A stretch of 64,000 nt of DNA from the NCBI GenBank assembly GCA_037576215.1, contig JBANDB010000006.1, positions 4,650,001 to 4,714,000 on the forward strand, given 5' to 3'. This stretch comes from Armillaria gallica. Its lineage: Eukaryota > Basidiomycota > Agaricomycetes > Agaricales > Physalacriaceae. Within the stretch, counting starts at the first letter, position 1. The number at the start of each line of letters is the position of its first letter. The notes under the pieces were generated by a model that saw nothing but the letters and a program-made list of their open reading frames with translations, did no database searches and was not told the origin of the DNA. Positions 45,901 through 58,394 of the stretch are shown in pieces. The position numbers and the translations under genes are program-made.

Positions 45901-48114
45901 TCGGCGATACATAGTGGTTACTACAACATGCGCGTTCGCCTGCATCTGCAACAGATTCTGATCTTGCAGTCGCTGAGGGAGAACGCTCACGAAGATGTTG
46001 AGCGCAAGGGAACCAAGTACGTTGTCATTCTTGTCTCCCAACCACGGTGTTCATTTCTCTACAGGTTCTGGCTCCACCGTCTTTATGAAGCTCTTCATCC
46101 TCCTTATCCAATTTTTGGTTCCATCTCTCACCTTGCAGTTTCTACGATTCCTGAGGCTCCGAAAGCATTGAACGTCGTGAGAGATTGGGTGCGAACACTT
46201 GTTTATGGCCGGGAATATCACCCCAGGACGAACTTCCTCATGGACGTGATGCGGACAGCTACCTTGGCCTTCACGTTTGATCTAAGTCAGTCGATTTATC
46301 TCAGAAATGCGGCATATTTCAGAATCCCCCCTCCATCCATCTATATTGGCCGAGGCGACCACCTTATTCTTCATGAACTTCTGTACTCAATGTCAGGATC
46401 TCGAACGTGGTCTCTTACTGCTGGCTTTCTATTTGTTGAGTGAGTCTGGGACCTGCCAACCATTAATCTAGGCTGATGTTCTTTCTAGGCACGTTGTAAA
46501 ACATAGATTGTCCATCAACATAGGTGTTCTGTGCGACTTTGTGGATTTTCTTTGCAGCTCTGTCATTCTTTGTGGCAATCACCCAGGAACAATACTACCG
46601 CACAACGTGACTGTCCCTCGTAGCTGGCTCCTGCGCTTCCTGAACTATGATTTTCCGCACTTCAACAAGGGGATACAGACAAACTATTATCACCTCCTTC
46701 TAGCGCCTATTTGGGATCTCCTGGAACAATTGCGTTTTGGTCGAGACTATGGTAAGCCCCAGAAAATTATCATCTTTCGGTTTCTCATTCTCAAAATGTA
46801 GCGGAAAATCTCTTGTATGGGATTTCTAGGAATCTTTCGAACGTGCCATACCAAGTTCGTCATGTGTTCATCGCAAGGATGTAAGTCAACTGCCAAGTGG
46901 GCTGTCGCTATCGTCTCTGATTCTTATCTCCCATTAGATTCAGGGCCATCGGTCTATGTCAGTTTTCGCTTCCTCTGTGACTCATGCCCTTGCTTATGTT
47001 ACTGTGTAGTGGGCTGCAACATCCACAATAGTTCTCTCCGCAACGATATTAGGAAGAGGATGCTACCTTTTCAACAAGAAGGTTCTCCCCTTTTTGATCG
47101 GTATGCGTCACTGCTTTAGATGCGCTTGCATAATATAACACCTTTGTAGATACGTTAGTGCAGCGGGCGACTCATGGGATAAACTTGCAGACATTATCTG
47201 TGGTTCATTGAAAAATGATACCATGGATGAGATGGTACAGCTTTTTCACCGGAGCAGGGCCCCAACAAGAGTTTGCGCCTTGCCGGGAGTCCGTCAGCTT
47301 GTATACACTGATTTCACGGATATCCGAGCACAGCTCGGTCTTACCGCGTCTACTTCCACTCAGGCTAACTCACCCTATGTTAAGGTTCCTCAGCGGAAGG
47401 AGCCCGATGACGAAGCCAAGGAAGTTGAGGAGACTGCTGGTAAGGACGCCGATGCTATTCCGGCACAAGAAATGACAACCCCGGATGCCACGGAAAGAGA
47501 GATTGCCGCTGCGTCCTTGTTTCAGCGGGTATACAGGAAAGTGCTTCGTCATCGACGAGGTATAGCCAGGAGAGGGACCGCAGGTCTTCATGCTCAAATA
47601 CATGCAGCATGCTCCAAAGAAGTATCTCAACTTGGTGATAACCCCGGGCTATATCTTCGCTTGTTTCTGGGCCCGCTGCCGCACATCTTAGTCTGTCTCG
47701 AGATAGTTCGTATCGATACGCTCAGCCAGAAGAAGAAGACAAAGGATAGGCTTAAACAGCCTTGCACTCCTATTGAGTATGGCGCACTTGGTGACATGTT
47801 AACACAGACGAAGTATGTGTTTCTTGTATTTCTACGAGTGATAACTGACACAGCTCACCAGCAAGGCGAACATGGCTGCCGTCAAACTAAAAGAGCATCT
47901 CAGTCCACATTCTGCGTTCCACAAACGCCTCGACAGAAAGGAGCTCCGGAAACTAGTGAAAGAGGCTAACAGCCTGATTTCGTCTCTCCCCTTCGAAACT
48001 TCCATGGACTTGTCGGATGACCTGTACCTTGCTATCAGAGGGATAGTAACTGAACCTCCGCCCGTAGGTACACGCAAGAAGCCAATGCTCAATAACGATG
48101 ACTTGTATTACTGA
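39976..48114 (+). CDS. TRANK1-like protein: UvrD-type (SF1) helicase core plus TPR-like region, probably intact
   Basis: A multi-exon gene with introns of about 50-65 bp, start ATG 39976 and stop 48112-48114. Helicase motifs follow in order. GRSGTG|KTTTM is Walker A, split by intron 42102-42156. DEVQD is at 43160-43174, GDTAQ at about 43304-43318 and NYRSH near 43500. ESKGLEFND lies at about 43900-43930 and LYVAITRARENVW near 44200-44230. Thus all key ATPase motifs of SF1A helicases are present. After these, repeated helical blocks (AEMFLRAKEYTHAAELYRDI; EGRFSEAAELHYSEGRKEQA) look like TPR units, followed by a C-terminal region with a CKRPECPEAH zinc-finger-like motif near 45860. The exon at 45331-46443 is open for 370 codons. 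This architecture matches fungal TRANK1-like proteins, whose function is poorly known. The junction near 40730-40870 is uncertain, because two overlapping frames are open there. Confidence 0.8.
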
Positions 48115-48700
48115 TTTTTCTCTCTGTATTGATCCGTTGTAGCAATATAAGTAGTTTTCATTTTATAAAACGACGCTCAGGAATCATGGCCGGATGGGCA
48201 GTGTTCGCCGCCCTGAGTAGCCAAATCATCATCAGATAAGTAATTGGCGTGTCTTGTTAGTCGGTTTGATATTGGGAGCGTACAAGTAACCTCGTAGAAG
48301 ACGTTGGTTCCAGTACAGACGATAGCTATCGATGGTAACCGTGCAGGAGCGGGTGCCAATTCTCAACTACGGGCACGACTACGTTCGAGATGTTGGAGCG
48401 ACCGTGTCCACTGTTGTTTGCCGGGTTCTGGAACCGATGCTGCTACTTCCAGGCCTACGCCCATGAAGATATTGTGTTTTCTCGTACGGAGCCGGTACTA
48501 TCCCTCGTCAGGTCTTGATGACTAGTTGTAAAATGAAAAGCTGTCCGATGGGTCGTGCTCCTGATCCTAATTCCTGACGATAAGCATAGATAAGCAAGCC
48601 GTCGCAGTGGCCTGATATCGCGGAAGGATGGTTGGCAACAACTCTTCAAGAGTCATGATAGCACGCGGTTCCAAGCGGATAAAGCCAATCCCACCACACT
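48115..48700. other. 3' flank of the TRANK1-like gene; no gene seen
   Basis: Short frames only. Some similarity in position to 21713-22200 of block I is possible but was not confirmed. Confidence 0.3.
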
Positions 48701-48714
48701 ATTCTGGTCGATCC

Positions 48715-49300
48715 TAGCGTCGCCCATTCAAAAAGAAGGCTTGTCTGCATCTCTGCCAGAATACGCGGAAATTGTGATCATCGGGTCTGGGATAACAGGC
48801 ACGGCGTTTGCGCGTACGCTGCTCGATGCCGATGGGTCTTTGGAAGTTGTGATGCTGGAAGCGAGGTATGCTTGTTCTTGAACCACAGCGCAGAACGGGG
48901 GACATATCAGATCGCCGTTATACCACGGCTAGCTTGACTTGAAGAAGAACAACGCAGCGGCGGCGAAGCAAATTAGCCAGTTCAGGCTCTTGCACTCGGA
49001 CGATCTGATTAGTGTTCAGATCCAGAGGAGAAGGCGTGTGGACGATGTTGTCATGGATGGAAAGACAGGGAGTGTGCGTGTACAGCCGGAATGATGAATA
49101 CGTCTTGAGCAGTTTTGACAGGATTCCTGTAACGAGCCGGTATGGATGCACCGTCCTGCCCATCGTCGAGATGACCCCGCACACCCCGTCCGCAAGCTAC
49201 ACCACCGCCGGTCCCTCCGTTGTACCCTAGCTGCCCTTCTCACTTGGCAGCTCCAACTAACCGGCACCCCAGCCTTTCCTTGACTCCTTCAAACATGATA
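48715..49300. pseudogene. DAO-like remnant 6, with one part inverted
   Basis: On the plus strand, 48715-48870 reads SPIQKEGLSASLPEYAEIVI, IGSGITGTAFARTLLDADGS and LEVVMLEAR. From about 49290 down to 49050 the following blocks (ADGLCGVIST-like MCGVISTMG, HPYRLVTGILSKLLKTYSS, SIHDNIVHTP) are on the minus strand. The gene is therefore folded back on itself, similar in style to the 9.1-9.8 kb copy but with a different breakpoint. Confidence 0.6.
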
Positions 49301-50820
49301 CAGTGGTGGCGACGGGCCATATTCCAGGTTGTGACCCTTGAACACGTCATATATGAAGGTGAGCGTCGGTGTCCTGCTCTTCTTTCAAGGACAGAATTGT
49401 TGAAGTTCTCGGAAAGAGTCCACAGAATCAGATTCGTTACACTGGGTATCAGTCATTGAAGCGTAGACGATCGTCCGAGCGCAAGGTTCGGAGTTTGAAA
49501 CACCTCTGGCTCTCACTCCACGACGGTCCATAAATTTATCTTTTCATGGATCTGTTATTTCTATGCTCTTAGTTGGAGTTGTGGTCCACTATGTTTTGTA
49601 AAGCCCTATAACAGGTATCGGTACGTCGCTGTCCGACTTATCCTTTCTTTTCTACGGTAGAAATGAAGGAACTGATCTTGTTATTTAGACGTGATTTTTC
49701 TGGCTTGCTGGAGGTGCACAAAGACAATCCTCAATGATGCCGTGTAGTTGCAACGTGAGAAGCAGGCTACGAAAATTATGAGCAATGCATTTTTATACAG
49801 GTGCGAACTATTCCGTTCTGCTTCCAGGATGATACATATCGACCAAAATTGGAGAATTGGGCTATCGTCCACGATGTTCCTCTTCCATAATTCTAGTTAT
49901 ACTGATTTTATTTCATCTTCGGAGTGAATTCTTCATACTGATGACATCCGTGCAGATGCGTCACGGCGCCGGCTCGTGCATCGAGCATCCAGCTCTTCCC
50001 ACAAGACTCTGTAGCGCACCCTGTCTATGCGGCCTCAGAAAAGCAGCCAGTCCCTATCGTTGTTTGCATTCGCGTAGGACTTGCAGCCGCATAAAAGATT
50101 AGGGACAGATTCTGCCGAAATGGACACTTATGGTTTAGGTTCATATTCTCTTTGTCAACACGGCGCAAGGCACTGACCAGAGGCATAGGTTTTACATCCG
50201 GAGTTTTTCTCGTCGTTCATAATCCCTGCGTGGAAAATATCTCTGTTTGTGTGTATCTGCAATGCCTTATCTTCGCCTTCTTTCACTTCATTTGACCGCA
50301 TGGCCTCCCACATATTCATGGTATTCAACCAGCTACCCCACCAGCTCACAAACCGTAAACAGTCAGTCGCGTAGATATTCGCTTAGGTTAGCGACAGAAT
50401 GGGTTGGGAAACCCTTCATGTAATAGGTATGCGGATTCTATCAGCCTGGTAATGATTCAGTACTAACAGGGCCTCGCAGCTAGTGAAATAATAAACAGTT
50501 GTGTTATCTAAAGGTGAGATACTAGCTACTGTTGAGTATAAAGTGAATTGACCCGTATTTTGATAGATTCTTTGAGCAACGGCTTGAAAGGAAATGAACG
50601 AATGAGCAGATGTTCGACTGCTCCCTGACACGAGAGCAGCGCCTTTTCGTTAGCTCGAGCGCGACGGGTTGATGGTTGAACGTTGGACGGTGGACAGCTA
50701 ACAAAAGTGTATACTGGATTCATATGTCATTTTGTATGTAAAGGAAAGGATGCCGGTGCAGAGTGGGCGTGCGTTGAGGGCGTGCACGGATAGGGGAACA
50801 TTCGTGGGAGGAGGGGTTGT
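49301..50820. other. No gene recognised
   Basis: About 1.5 kb between two DAO fragments, with only short, motif-free frames on both strands. Confidence 0.35.
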
Positions 50821-50826
50821 TCGAGG

Positions 50827-51290
50827 TTGTTGATGCTGGAAGCGAGGGATGCGTGCTCTGAGCTCGGGCCCACAGCGCGGAACGGCGAACATATCACGCC
50901 ACCTCTATACCACAACTATCTTCAAGGCTGCTCAAGACGTACTCTTCATTCCGGGTGTACACACATATTCCCTATCCCTCCATCCACACCCCGTGGGGAT
51001 ATCTATGCCAAACATGTCGTCCATACTACCAATGAATGGACGACCCATCTTCGCGTGGATGTGGGAAAAAGATCGGTCCCGTACCAGGCCATATAACTGC
51101 ACAGCACGCCGGAACTGGCTTCGATAGCGGATGGCTCGGTGCACTGTTGTTTGTGCGATAACCAGGCACGTCCAAGAACCCATCCTTCTTTGACGCTGTT
51201 GGACGTGCTGATAACAGTCGAGCCGAGTTTCGATTTCCGGCTCATACCTTGGTGGGTTGCTTTGGGAATGTGTTACCAATTCAATTACTC
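50827..51290 (+). pseudogene. DAO-like remnant 7
   Basis: It starts in the middle of the family (LMLEARDACSELGPTARNGE), jumps to a shortened SRRTLHSGCTHIFPIPPS, and then reads GDIYAKHVVHTTNEWTTHLR with the HPSLTLLDVL end near 51180-51215. Much of the substrate domain is deleted. It lies about 220 bp upstream of HET copy 3. Confidence 0.6.
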
Positions 51291-51508
51291 CCGAGGTTAA
51301 AGGAGCAAAGTTCGTGATCCAAGGAAGTACTATACATGTAAGCGAAACAATGACACACTCTGATTCGAGGCGATGACATTCTAGGTAGAACCGTGTTGCA
51401 ACTACACCTCACCTGAGGTTCTCCCTGTATACATCTAATCATAACAGGATGAGCAGGTTTCGTATGTGCCATTACTTCCTTCCACCTCAAGTTTTCGTTC
51501 TGACTAGA

Positions 51509-54423
51509 ATGGCTAGCGCTCCACAGGCGACAGAATCAGATTCGATGGGAGGGCTATGCAAATCCTTCGCGCAGAGACAACAAGGTGTGTAGCTGTAAAA
51601 TGCCATAGAAATGCACTGGATAACAGTATCATTGAGAAAGACAAACTATTCAAACCTCTCCGACGTCACCATCATCGCTCCCATTGAAGACGGCTTATCG
51701 ATCGAAGATATCAAAGTCCCAAATCAACGAGCCTATACGGGTTCAAAGCCTGTCATACCATCCTCTCTCGCTGACACCCCCAGCGCCAGCCTCGGCGTCA
51801 ATGGGCTGATGGAGATACTGAACAGCACTCTTGGCACTAAATATGACCTCACCCCTTCTCTGTCGTCCCTTCTCGAAGCGTACATCTCGAAAGAATATGA
51901 CTTTGGCATCGTATATGGTTATCTCCGCCCCATATGGTTTGACTGCGACTTGAACGATATGGAAGATTCACTACGCTCCTCTGAAGCGAAGGAGCTAGAA
52001 ATACGAAAAAAAAGCGGTGGTTGATGGCCAGATCACCTGGAAGGGACTGCGCATGGCCCCTAGGCGCGTCTGGGATCTTTTCAGCAATAGGGTGGTGCCG
52101 TGGTGGGTTGCCTTGCATACGCCATGGGGAATATCACATGCCTGGCTGGATATCAGCCGTCGCAAAAAGGTGGACACTTCCATTAATGGACATCAATGGC
52201 CCGTGCCCATCCCCGAAGACACCAACCTCGATCTCATCCGTATCGAAATGCTGAATCTCGGAGCTGAGTATGCATGGTTGGATGTCCTCTGTTTGAGGCA
52301 GGAAGCTGAAGGGGTGCGAAACGAGGCTCTGCGTGCAGGGGAGTGGATGTTGGATGTGCCCACTATTGGAAATGCATATGCAGTGGGAACAGTGGTTTGC
52401 TACTTCAACGGGCTTGGACGGTGCTTGAAGCGCGGGAGTGAAGATTGGAATTTCGAAGAGTGCCATTTCGATAGCGATCGGAGTTGGTTCAAACGCGCGT
52501 GGACGCTACAGGAAACGAGTGACGATTGGACAATAGGTGGGGATATGGGTAACGAGATGTTGAATGAGGAAGTACGGGAAAGATTCATGTCGCAAGTGGT
52601 ATCTGTGGAAGAAATGACCAGTCAGGTGAGCGCCATCGCATCTGCGTGGCATTACCGAGTCCTATGTTCATGCCAAACATGATGAAATATTGAAGGGTTG
52701 CAGGTGAATATCAGGAGATGTTAAGGACAGGGACCGTGTAGTAGGGATGCAAAGTACACTTCGAACAACGAATCACAAGTATGGAGGTCGACCAATGGGC
52801 GTGATAGGGGTAAGAGTATTGATGAGGTGACGCTCACAGCGGCGATCACTCTGGAGTGATACATAGATCTACCTCCGGTCGTAAAGTTACTTCCCTAGAG
52901 AGCACACTTGCAGGCCAATCGCAGGAGCGAGCGAGATAAACTGAGATTTCTTAGTGAAACCGTTATCACGACTGACGCCTCTGGCAGGTCAGCCCAGGAA
53001 ATGAAAGCCTGCGCAATTTCAAAGCGATGAATCTGTCGAGTCGTCGAACCAATACGTTAGACCTCGCGCTAGAGCCATGTATGAAATCAATGTCCCATTC
53101 AATCAAGACGAACGTAAGACATCTACCCACTGGCAGATGGCATACTGTACGAGATAACGTGGTTTCTATTGAGGAAAGCCACAGGAAAGCACCGTTAAAA
53201 TCCATGGAACACGAACATTAGCTTGGAATTTTGGGATGAAGAGTAAGAACAAGGAGAACAGTGTCATAAAGATAGCAGTGCCCTGCCCGAGTTCTAGCTA
53301 GACGAGAAACAGGGAGATGATGAATGATTTGTGAATGATTTGAACCAATCAGTAGAAAGGAAATGAGCCAGGACTGATAAATGAAGGAGAGGGGTGTTCC
53401 AGAAAGAAAAGAAAGGCATTCAAGAGCGCTGAGAAGCAACCAGGGCAGTAAGGGTGAATACGAGAGGAAAGGAAGAGAAGAAGCAGAGTTGGAAAAATCA
53501 AGCGTCGAATATATGTTTTCCCACGATAAGCTCGGCAAGTAATTCGGCAATCAGCAAGAGATAAGATAGGTCGAATAGAATTTTCCCACGGGTCGTTCAG
53601 GACAGCATTATAACCGAGTAATCCTATATACATAGGACTCGGAACAGATGTGGTTCGCCATCTATTGCTATTGCGGGATCGCACATCCGAGAAGGATGTC
53701 AATAAAGTTGCAGCACTGGCATACTTTTTGGCAGCCAGCAGCACACCAGCACATAATGAAACACGGCCCTCTACATCTACCACTCATGATGGCACAAAGA
53801 TCGACCCCACTTCAAACGATAATTCCATCGGAACAGATGAACCAACCTCAACCACAGCACCTGCATACTCTGAGCTGGAGTCTGCTGAAGATGCTTGGAC
53901 AGCTCTGGTGAAGGTGATGTCAGAGTATAATCGTCCAGAGATGCTCTTTTTGTATCATGAACCGGGGCCCGAAAAGAATGTATGGAGACCATCTTGGCAG
54001 CAGGCTATGAACTGGACTACAATGGATTCCGGCTATGAATTATATTGGGAGGTTGAACACAATATGGAGACAGGTACCTATTCATACAGTGGTTGGCACA
54101 CTGAATCGGTACAGGTACAAGGGTTGGCAACACCAGGAGCAGCACCTCGCAAAGGACACCTGATTGCCCAAGCCCTGAACGGAGAGGAGCATCGATACAT
54201 CATTTCCGCTGGCCATCAATACCCAATACCGGACGGTGTATATGCATTGCTATGCTATGAACGGTATGGATCAAATGACCCTACTCCATGCGTTGTTGGG
54301 AAGATGTTGCTCAATCAAACATTCATAAAGACATCGGTGTTCGAAGTCATTGGCTTGTCGTGGTGTGAAACAAACTGGGAGAGCCTTCTGGGTGCTAAAA
54401 AGTCACATATTGTTCTTGGTTGA
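51509..54423 (+). pseudogene. HET-domain gene, copy 3, frameshifted and carrying a 1-kb insert
   Basis: Exon 1 (51509-51584) keeps ATG and an open phase-1 frame, and the intron 51585-51626 is 42 bp. The body is in frame until an A8 run at about 52005-52012. One extra base there relative to copies 1 and 2 shifts the frame. The HET motifs continue in the new frame (WGISHAWLD, AEYAWLDVLCLRQEAEG, MLDVPTIGNAYA, WFKRAWTLQET). At about 52627 the similarity stops and resumes at about 53650 with RTSEKDVNKVAAL, then an intact C-terminal frame to 54423. The homopolymer shift could be a sequencing error. The insert is harder to explain away. Confidence 0.8.
52627..53646. other. ~1.0-kb insertion in HET copy 3
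   Basis: Absent from HET copies 1 and 2 at the same place. It begins CAGGTGAGC, a good donor, and ends AACAG, a possible acceptor. Splicing it out does not restore the reading frame, because the downstream exon needs a different phase. No terminal inverted repeat or target duplication was found. Its short frames lack motifs. Confidence 0.6.
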
Positions 54424-55460
54424 AATACTTAAACCAAAGTCGGTCATAGCTTCTGTATATTCTTTGGGAAGGTGTCGCTGCGTCACACCATAAAATGCAG
54501 TGTGTATTATGTAAATGCTGCCTCTGGTGCTACATTCATGTTCATTCCCTTTGTTCTGCATCTAAATCAGATGAATTAATCTTACCGACCCAGCGTCACA
54601 GCAAGCACAGATGTGACAAGTCATATCTTTGCAGTGAGTTTTTCCTTGTCATGCAAACCAGGGTGAAAACATATTAATCATTCTTGGAGATGACCAACTG
54701 AAGATAATGTTCACCATACGAAGGAGTTTCTAAAGTCATCATAAAACGAATGAACAGTCCGGAACAGTGTCTGAAGATGCTTTAGTGGCCATCAGAGGCT
54801 AGGAATTAAGCAGACTTACGAATGGATTGTCCTCCATAGTCACTGATACTAATAGCCATGGGATCCAAGACGACCCGATTTTATCCAAGGGCAAGTAAGA
54901 ATAGTTGAGATTTATTTCCCAAGATTCATCGTCAATAGTAGCAAGTATACATATTCGCAAGGATATTGATCCCAAGGTTGACCTCATCTTGTAACCTCTG
55001 CTCATGCAGGACACGACCAGAGGGATATCAACGTTCGATGGACGACAAGCTGTCGATCAAACATCTCAGTGGGCAGGCCTTATACTGTACTATTTTGACC
55101 TTAAGTTCACATAACATGTCACAGAAGCCTGTGAAATGAAGATATGCATACCTCATAGCATGTCACAGCTTACAGTGAAGAGTTGAAAGAAAATTCTAAA
55201 TTAATGCCATTTTTGAGCAAGGAATAATGAAATACACATCTCTGAGCGTCTATATGCATTCCCAGATGTTTCTGTGATACCAACAATTTGGTTTTATGAT
55301 GTGGCCTCAATGAGACTATGAGAGTTGTTGGTATCAAGTCAGAATGCAGAAATAGCACCAATATTAGAAATTTAATTGACCTGTTCTCTTGCCGACGTTT
55401 GGCCCTTCCGGCGAATTGTCTATTCACGACATTGGAACTTGGCACCGCTCAGCGCTGAGT
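54424..55460. other. HET 3' flank, then no recognised gene
   Basis: 54424-54620 resembles the 3' flank of HET copies 1 and 2. Beyond that only motif-free frames are seen. Confidence 0.4.
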
Positions 55461-55463
55461 GGT

Positions 55464-55545
55464 AAAAAAGTACATTCACAAAGGATTGAACTCACGACCT
55501 AGACATTTAGTCACAGAAGATAACTACAAAGCTACAATGGTGATG
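55464..55545 (-). repeat. tRNA-like (SINE or tRNA pseudogene) segment
   Basis: The minus strand reads TAGCTTTGTAGTTATC, close to a Pol III A box. About 30 bases later comes GGTCGTGAGTTCAATCC, close to a B box, and then a T6 run (plus-strand 55464-55469), a Pol III-type terminator. The anticodon stem and acceptor stem do not pair well, so a working tRNA is unlikely. Confidence 0.35.
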
Positions 55546-55959
55546 AAGATATATAATATGAAGATGGGCATTCCCTGTCACAGCCATCCATGAACATCTG
55601 CTTGGCTGAAGATGTTGCATAACATGTCACAAGTCATGAACGTAAGGTCGAAATAGTACAGTATGCTGGAACAACGAAGCGTCATTTACATTGGAGAAAG
55701 AGAAGCGCTGGCATTCAGAATTCTCACTTTTCACCTGTACTGGATGGAAAATACGGCAAGGTAATAAGATTGCATGAACAAGACAATAAAGGCAAGTCCC
55801 AAGAAGAAATGGAAGAAGCGAGCCTATAGATAAAAAGCAGAAAGTCATAGAGAGATGGCTTGGATTTCCCCATATTTTCACCTAGTCTGATGTTCTGCAA
55901 TCAAGGGCTCAATTTCTCCTGTGGTCGTGGAAATTGCGCATGTTGAGGAGATGCCTTCT

Positions 55960-56330
55960 CTTCATTGTTGGCCCTTCCAGAATCCACCGGTAGCTAGGTT
56001 CCTCTTCCATCGGCCTGAACATTACCCGCAAAGGATATGTATCCTGGCGATCACTTCTCGACTGGTCGTTGGAATAGAGCCTGGTTGGTAGATACATCCT
56101 GGGCTGGAGTTGAACTCTTCATCACAGCGATCAGGAGGGGATTCTGGTTTGGAGCCGCGAAAAAGAGGGAAGTTATGAACACCTTGAATGAAATTCCCCA
56201 GGAAGTGCATCATCTCAGGCTCCTTTGAAGTACCATACATGAGGGTGCTCTATCGTGTCAAGAGGGCTCGTGGTAATATGGCGTAAGGTCTATCGAGGAC
56301 AGCGCGTCTCCCTGACTGTTCGAAAATGAG
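55960..56330 (-). repeat. Unrecognised repeated family, copy a
   Basis: Similar to parts of 56720-57760 and 60480-61560. The minus-strand frame reads DPEMM-like EPEMMHFLGNFIQGVHNFPL and SKPESPPDRCDEEFNSSPG, which recur in altered form in copies b and c (DPEMMNCLGNFMQD; DPEMMDFPGNCMQDIHNS). This suggests a once-coding family. I cannot assign a function. Confidence 0.5.
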
Positions 56331-56719
56331 AAGGATTCTAACTCTCCGTCATGGCCCCCGCTTTGCCTTTCCGAATACAACCTCAACGATCCTCCATCAG
56401 AGCTTCAACCACTCGTCTTGGTATCCTGAGATGACTCGCCGGAGGATACACATAATGGGCAGTGATGTTTGCGCAGGGATGTGGGGATGAGGCACCATTT
56501 CTGCAGTCGAGTGATAGATTTCACCTATCATCATATGAACTTGCACCGTAAGAAAGGCCATTTAACAATGTCTCCACCATTTCTTTTCCACATCGGTCCT
56601 GCTGCAGGCTCCTAGCAGGGTTTGTCTTTCATTGTCACGTCAAAGCCTGCCTGGAATGGAACGTCGCCTATGAATGATGGGTATTCCTTGAGCGGTCGCC
56701 AGAATAGAGCCAACAAATA

Positions 56720-57900
56720 CGTCGGGACCGCTAGTTTGGAATGATCGGCGGCAGAGTAGACATGTCTAGGGCTGAAGTTCTTCACCACAGCTGCGCTGTG
56801 ATCAAGTGGCTATGTTCTGACAGTGGGGGATTCATGCTGGGCCCCTCTCATTCAGCGAGAGAGCTGCGAAAAAGAGGGCCGCTGTTAACATCTTGCATGA
56901 AATTCCCCAGGCAGTTCATCATCTCGGGATCCTTTAAAGTACCATCGTCTGCTGCACTACTGGGTCCGCGGTAATACAACATGAGGTCTGTTGAAGACGG
57001 CGTATTGTTTTGGCTGTTCGAAGATCAGACGGCCCTTGCTTTGCGATCCTCCATCGTTCCATGAGGATGCACCTAGGTACGGCCGTCTGCTAATACGTGA
57101 GGGTGCTCCTCTCATTCTAGTGGGGACAGGGTAAGGTCAATCCAATACGGCACATCTCCCTGATGAGAAAGATTCTAACTCTTTGGTTGTTGAGTCGTTC
57201 GACGGGCTTCAAGTTCCCGGTAGTCCGGTGGTAGAAGGCCTCTGTTCTTTCCTCCGCTCGTATATTCCTGCTCGCTCCCATTGAACCGTTTTTTAGATGA
57301 ACCTTCAGCTGGGCGGCTCAACAAACATTCCCTAGAATGGAATTTAAAGATCCTATCCACCGAAAGAACATCCAACTCTCTTTCTTGACTGAGAAAGTTT
57401 CCTGGGAGGTGCATGAGGAGAGGAGGTGCGCGCGTGTTGTGGCCGTGTTGGCGGATAGAACTGGACAGCCGAAGGTGGATCTTCCCCTCCCTCCTCTTGG
57501 AAATCGATACCCTGCGGCAGTGCCGAACGGAGTCCGTCATGCCAAATCGAGGGCCAGAGAAGATCGGGAAAAGCGGTGTGGAAGGGCAGAGTATGTTGGC
57601 ACTAGGTCTACACAAAGGTTAACATTGTTCAAAGATTGGAGGAAGTATAATTCACCTTGAATATATCCTGCACCTTCCTTGGTCCTGTACACCCTGTTCC
57701 TTGACATTGTTATCATAATAGGGACTTTGGAAAGCGATACATCGACATCTCTGCGCAACCTAAATATTAAAATTGGATGGTGAGGCTATTGGCGTCGTTA
57801 AGGATGAGATCTGAGAGCAGGTATGAAGGAGTAGGTGATCTACTTGAGATCATATCGGCCAAAGAATTTAAAGCATAGACATGAAAATACGACTCACTTT
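56720..57900 (-). repeat. Unrecognised repeated family, copy b
   Basis: The longest copy together with c. It shares the CATCGTCTGCTGCACTACTG core (about 56945-56964) and the AGGTTAACATTG...GAGGAAGTATAATTCA segment near 57615-57655, which in copy c contains a likely GTGAGT donor. It is followed directly by a DAO N-terminal fragment (57985), as copy c is followed by DAO-9. Confidence 0.5.
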
Positions 57901-57984
57901 TACATTTCATTCACCTTGTTCCTCCCATCCATAATATGATACCCAACTGACGGTTTCGAAAGGGAGAAGTCTCCCAGACTCCCA

Positions 57985-58170
57985 GTGGCCAGCCCTACTA
58001 CACCATTCTGGTTGATCCCCACGTCGCCCATCCAAAAAGAAGGCTCATCTCCAGCTTTGCCAGAATGCGTTGATGTTGTGATTATAGGGTCTGAACGTTG
58101 TTTGCATGTACACTGCTTGATGCGGATGGGTCGTCGCTGTGAATGGGAGGTTGAAGCGATGGAGACGACT
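57985..58170 (+). pseudogene. DAO-like remnant 8 (N-terminal fragment)
   Basis: Reads TTPFWLIPTSPIQKEGSSPA, LPECVDVVIIGSERCLHVHC and ends. A deletion after the second Gly of the GxGxxG motif shifts the frame. Nothing after this belongs to the DAO family. Confidence 0.6.
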
Positions 58171-58394
58171 TGAAGTAGTCGAAGAGAGTCACGTAAGAGA
58201 TGTCAAGAAAACGATGGTTTAGCAGGGACATTGACCATGGCGCTTAGTAGAGACGGGCATTCTCACGAAAGAGACGTTGGAACACGGAAGAGGTTGGCAT
58301 GTGCAATTTGATCAACGTTCACTTCTATTTCTCAACATTGATCACGACTGTAACGATGGCTGCCCTGTGCTGACTTGCTCGACATTCATCGCCA

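Noticed and set aside
48177..48359. 60-codon minus frame after the TRANK1-like gene
   Set aside because: Composition-driven; no counterpart frame conserved in block I.
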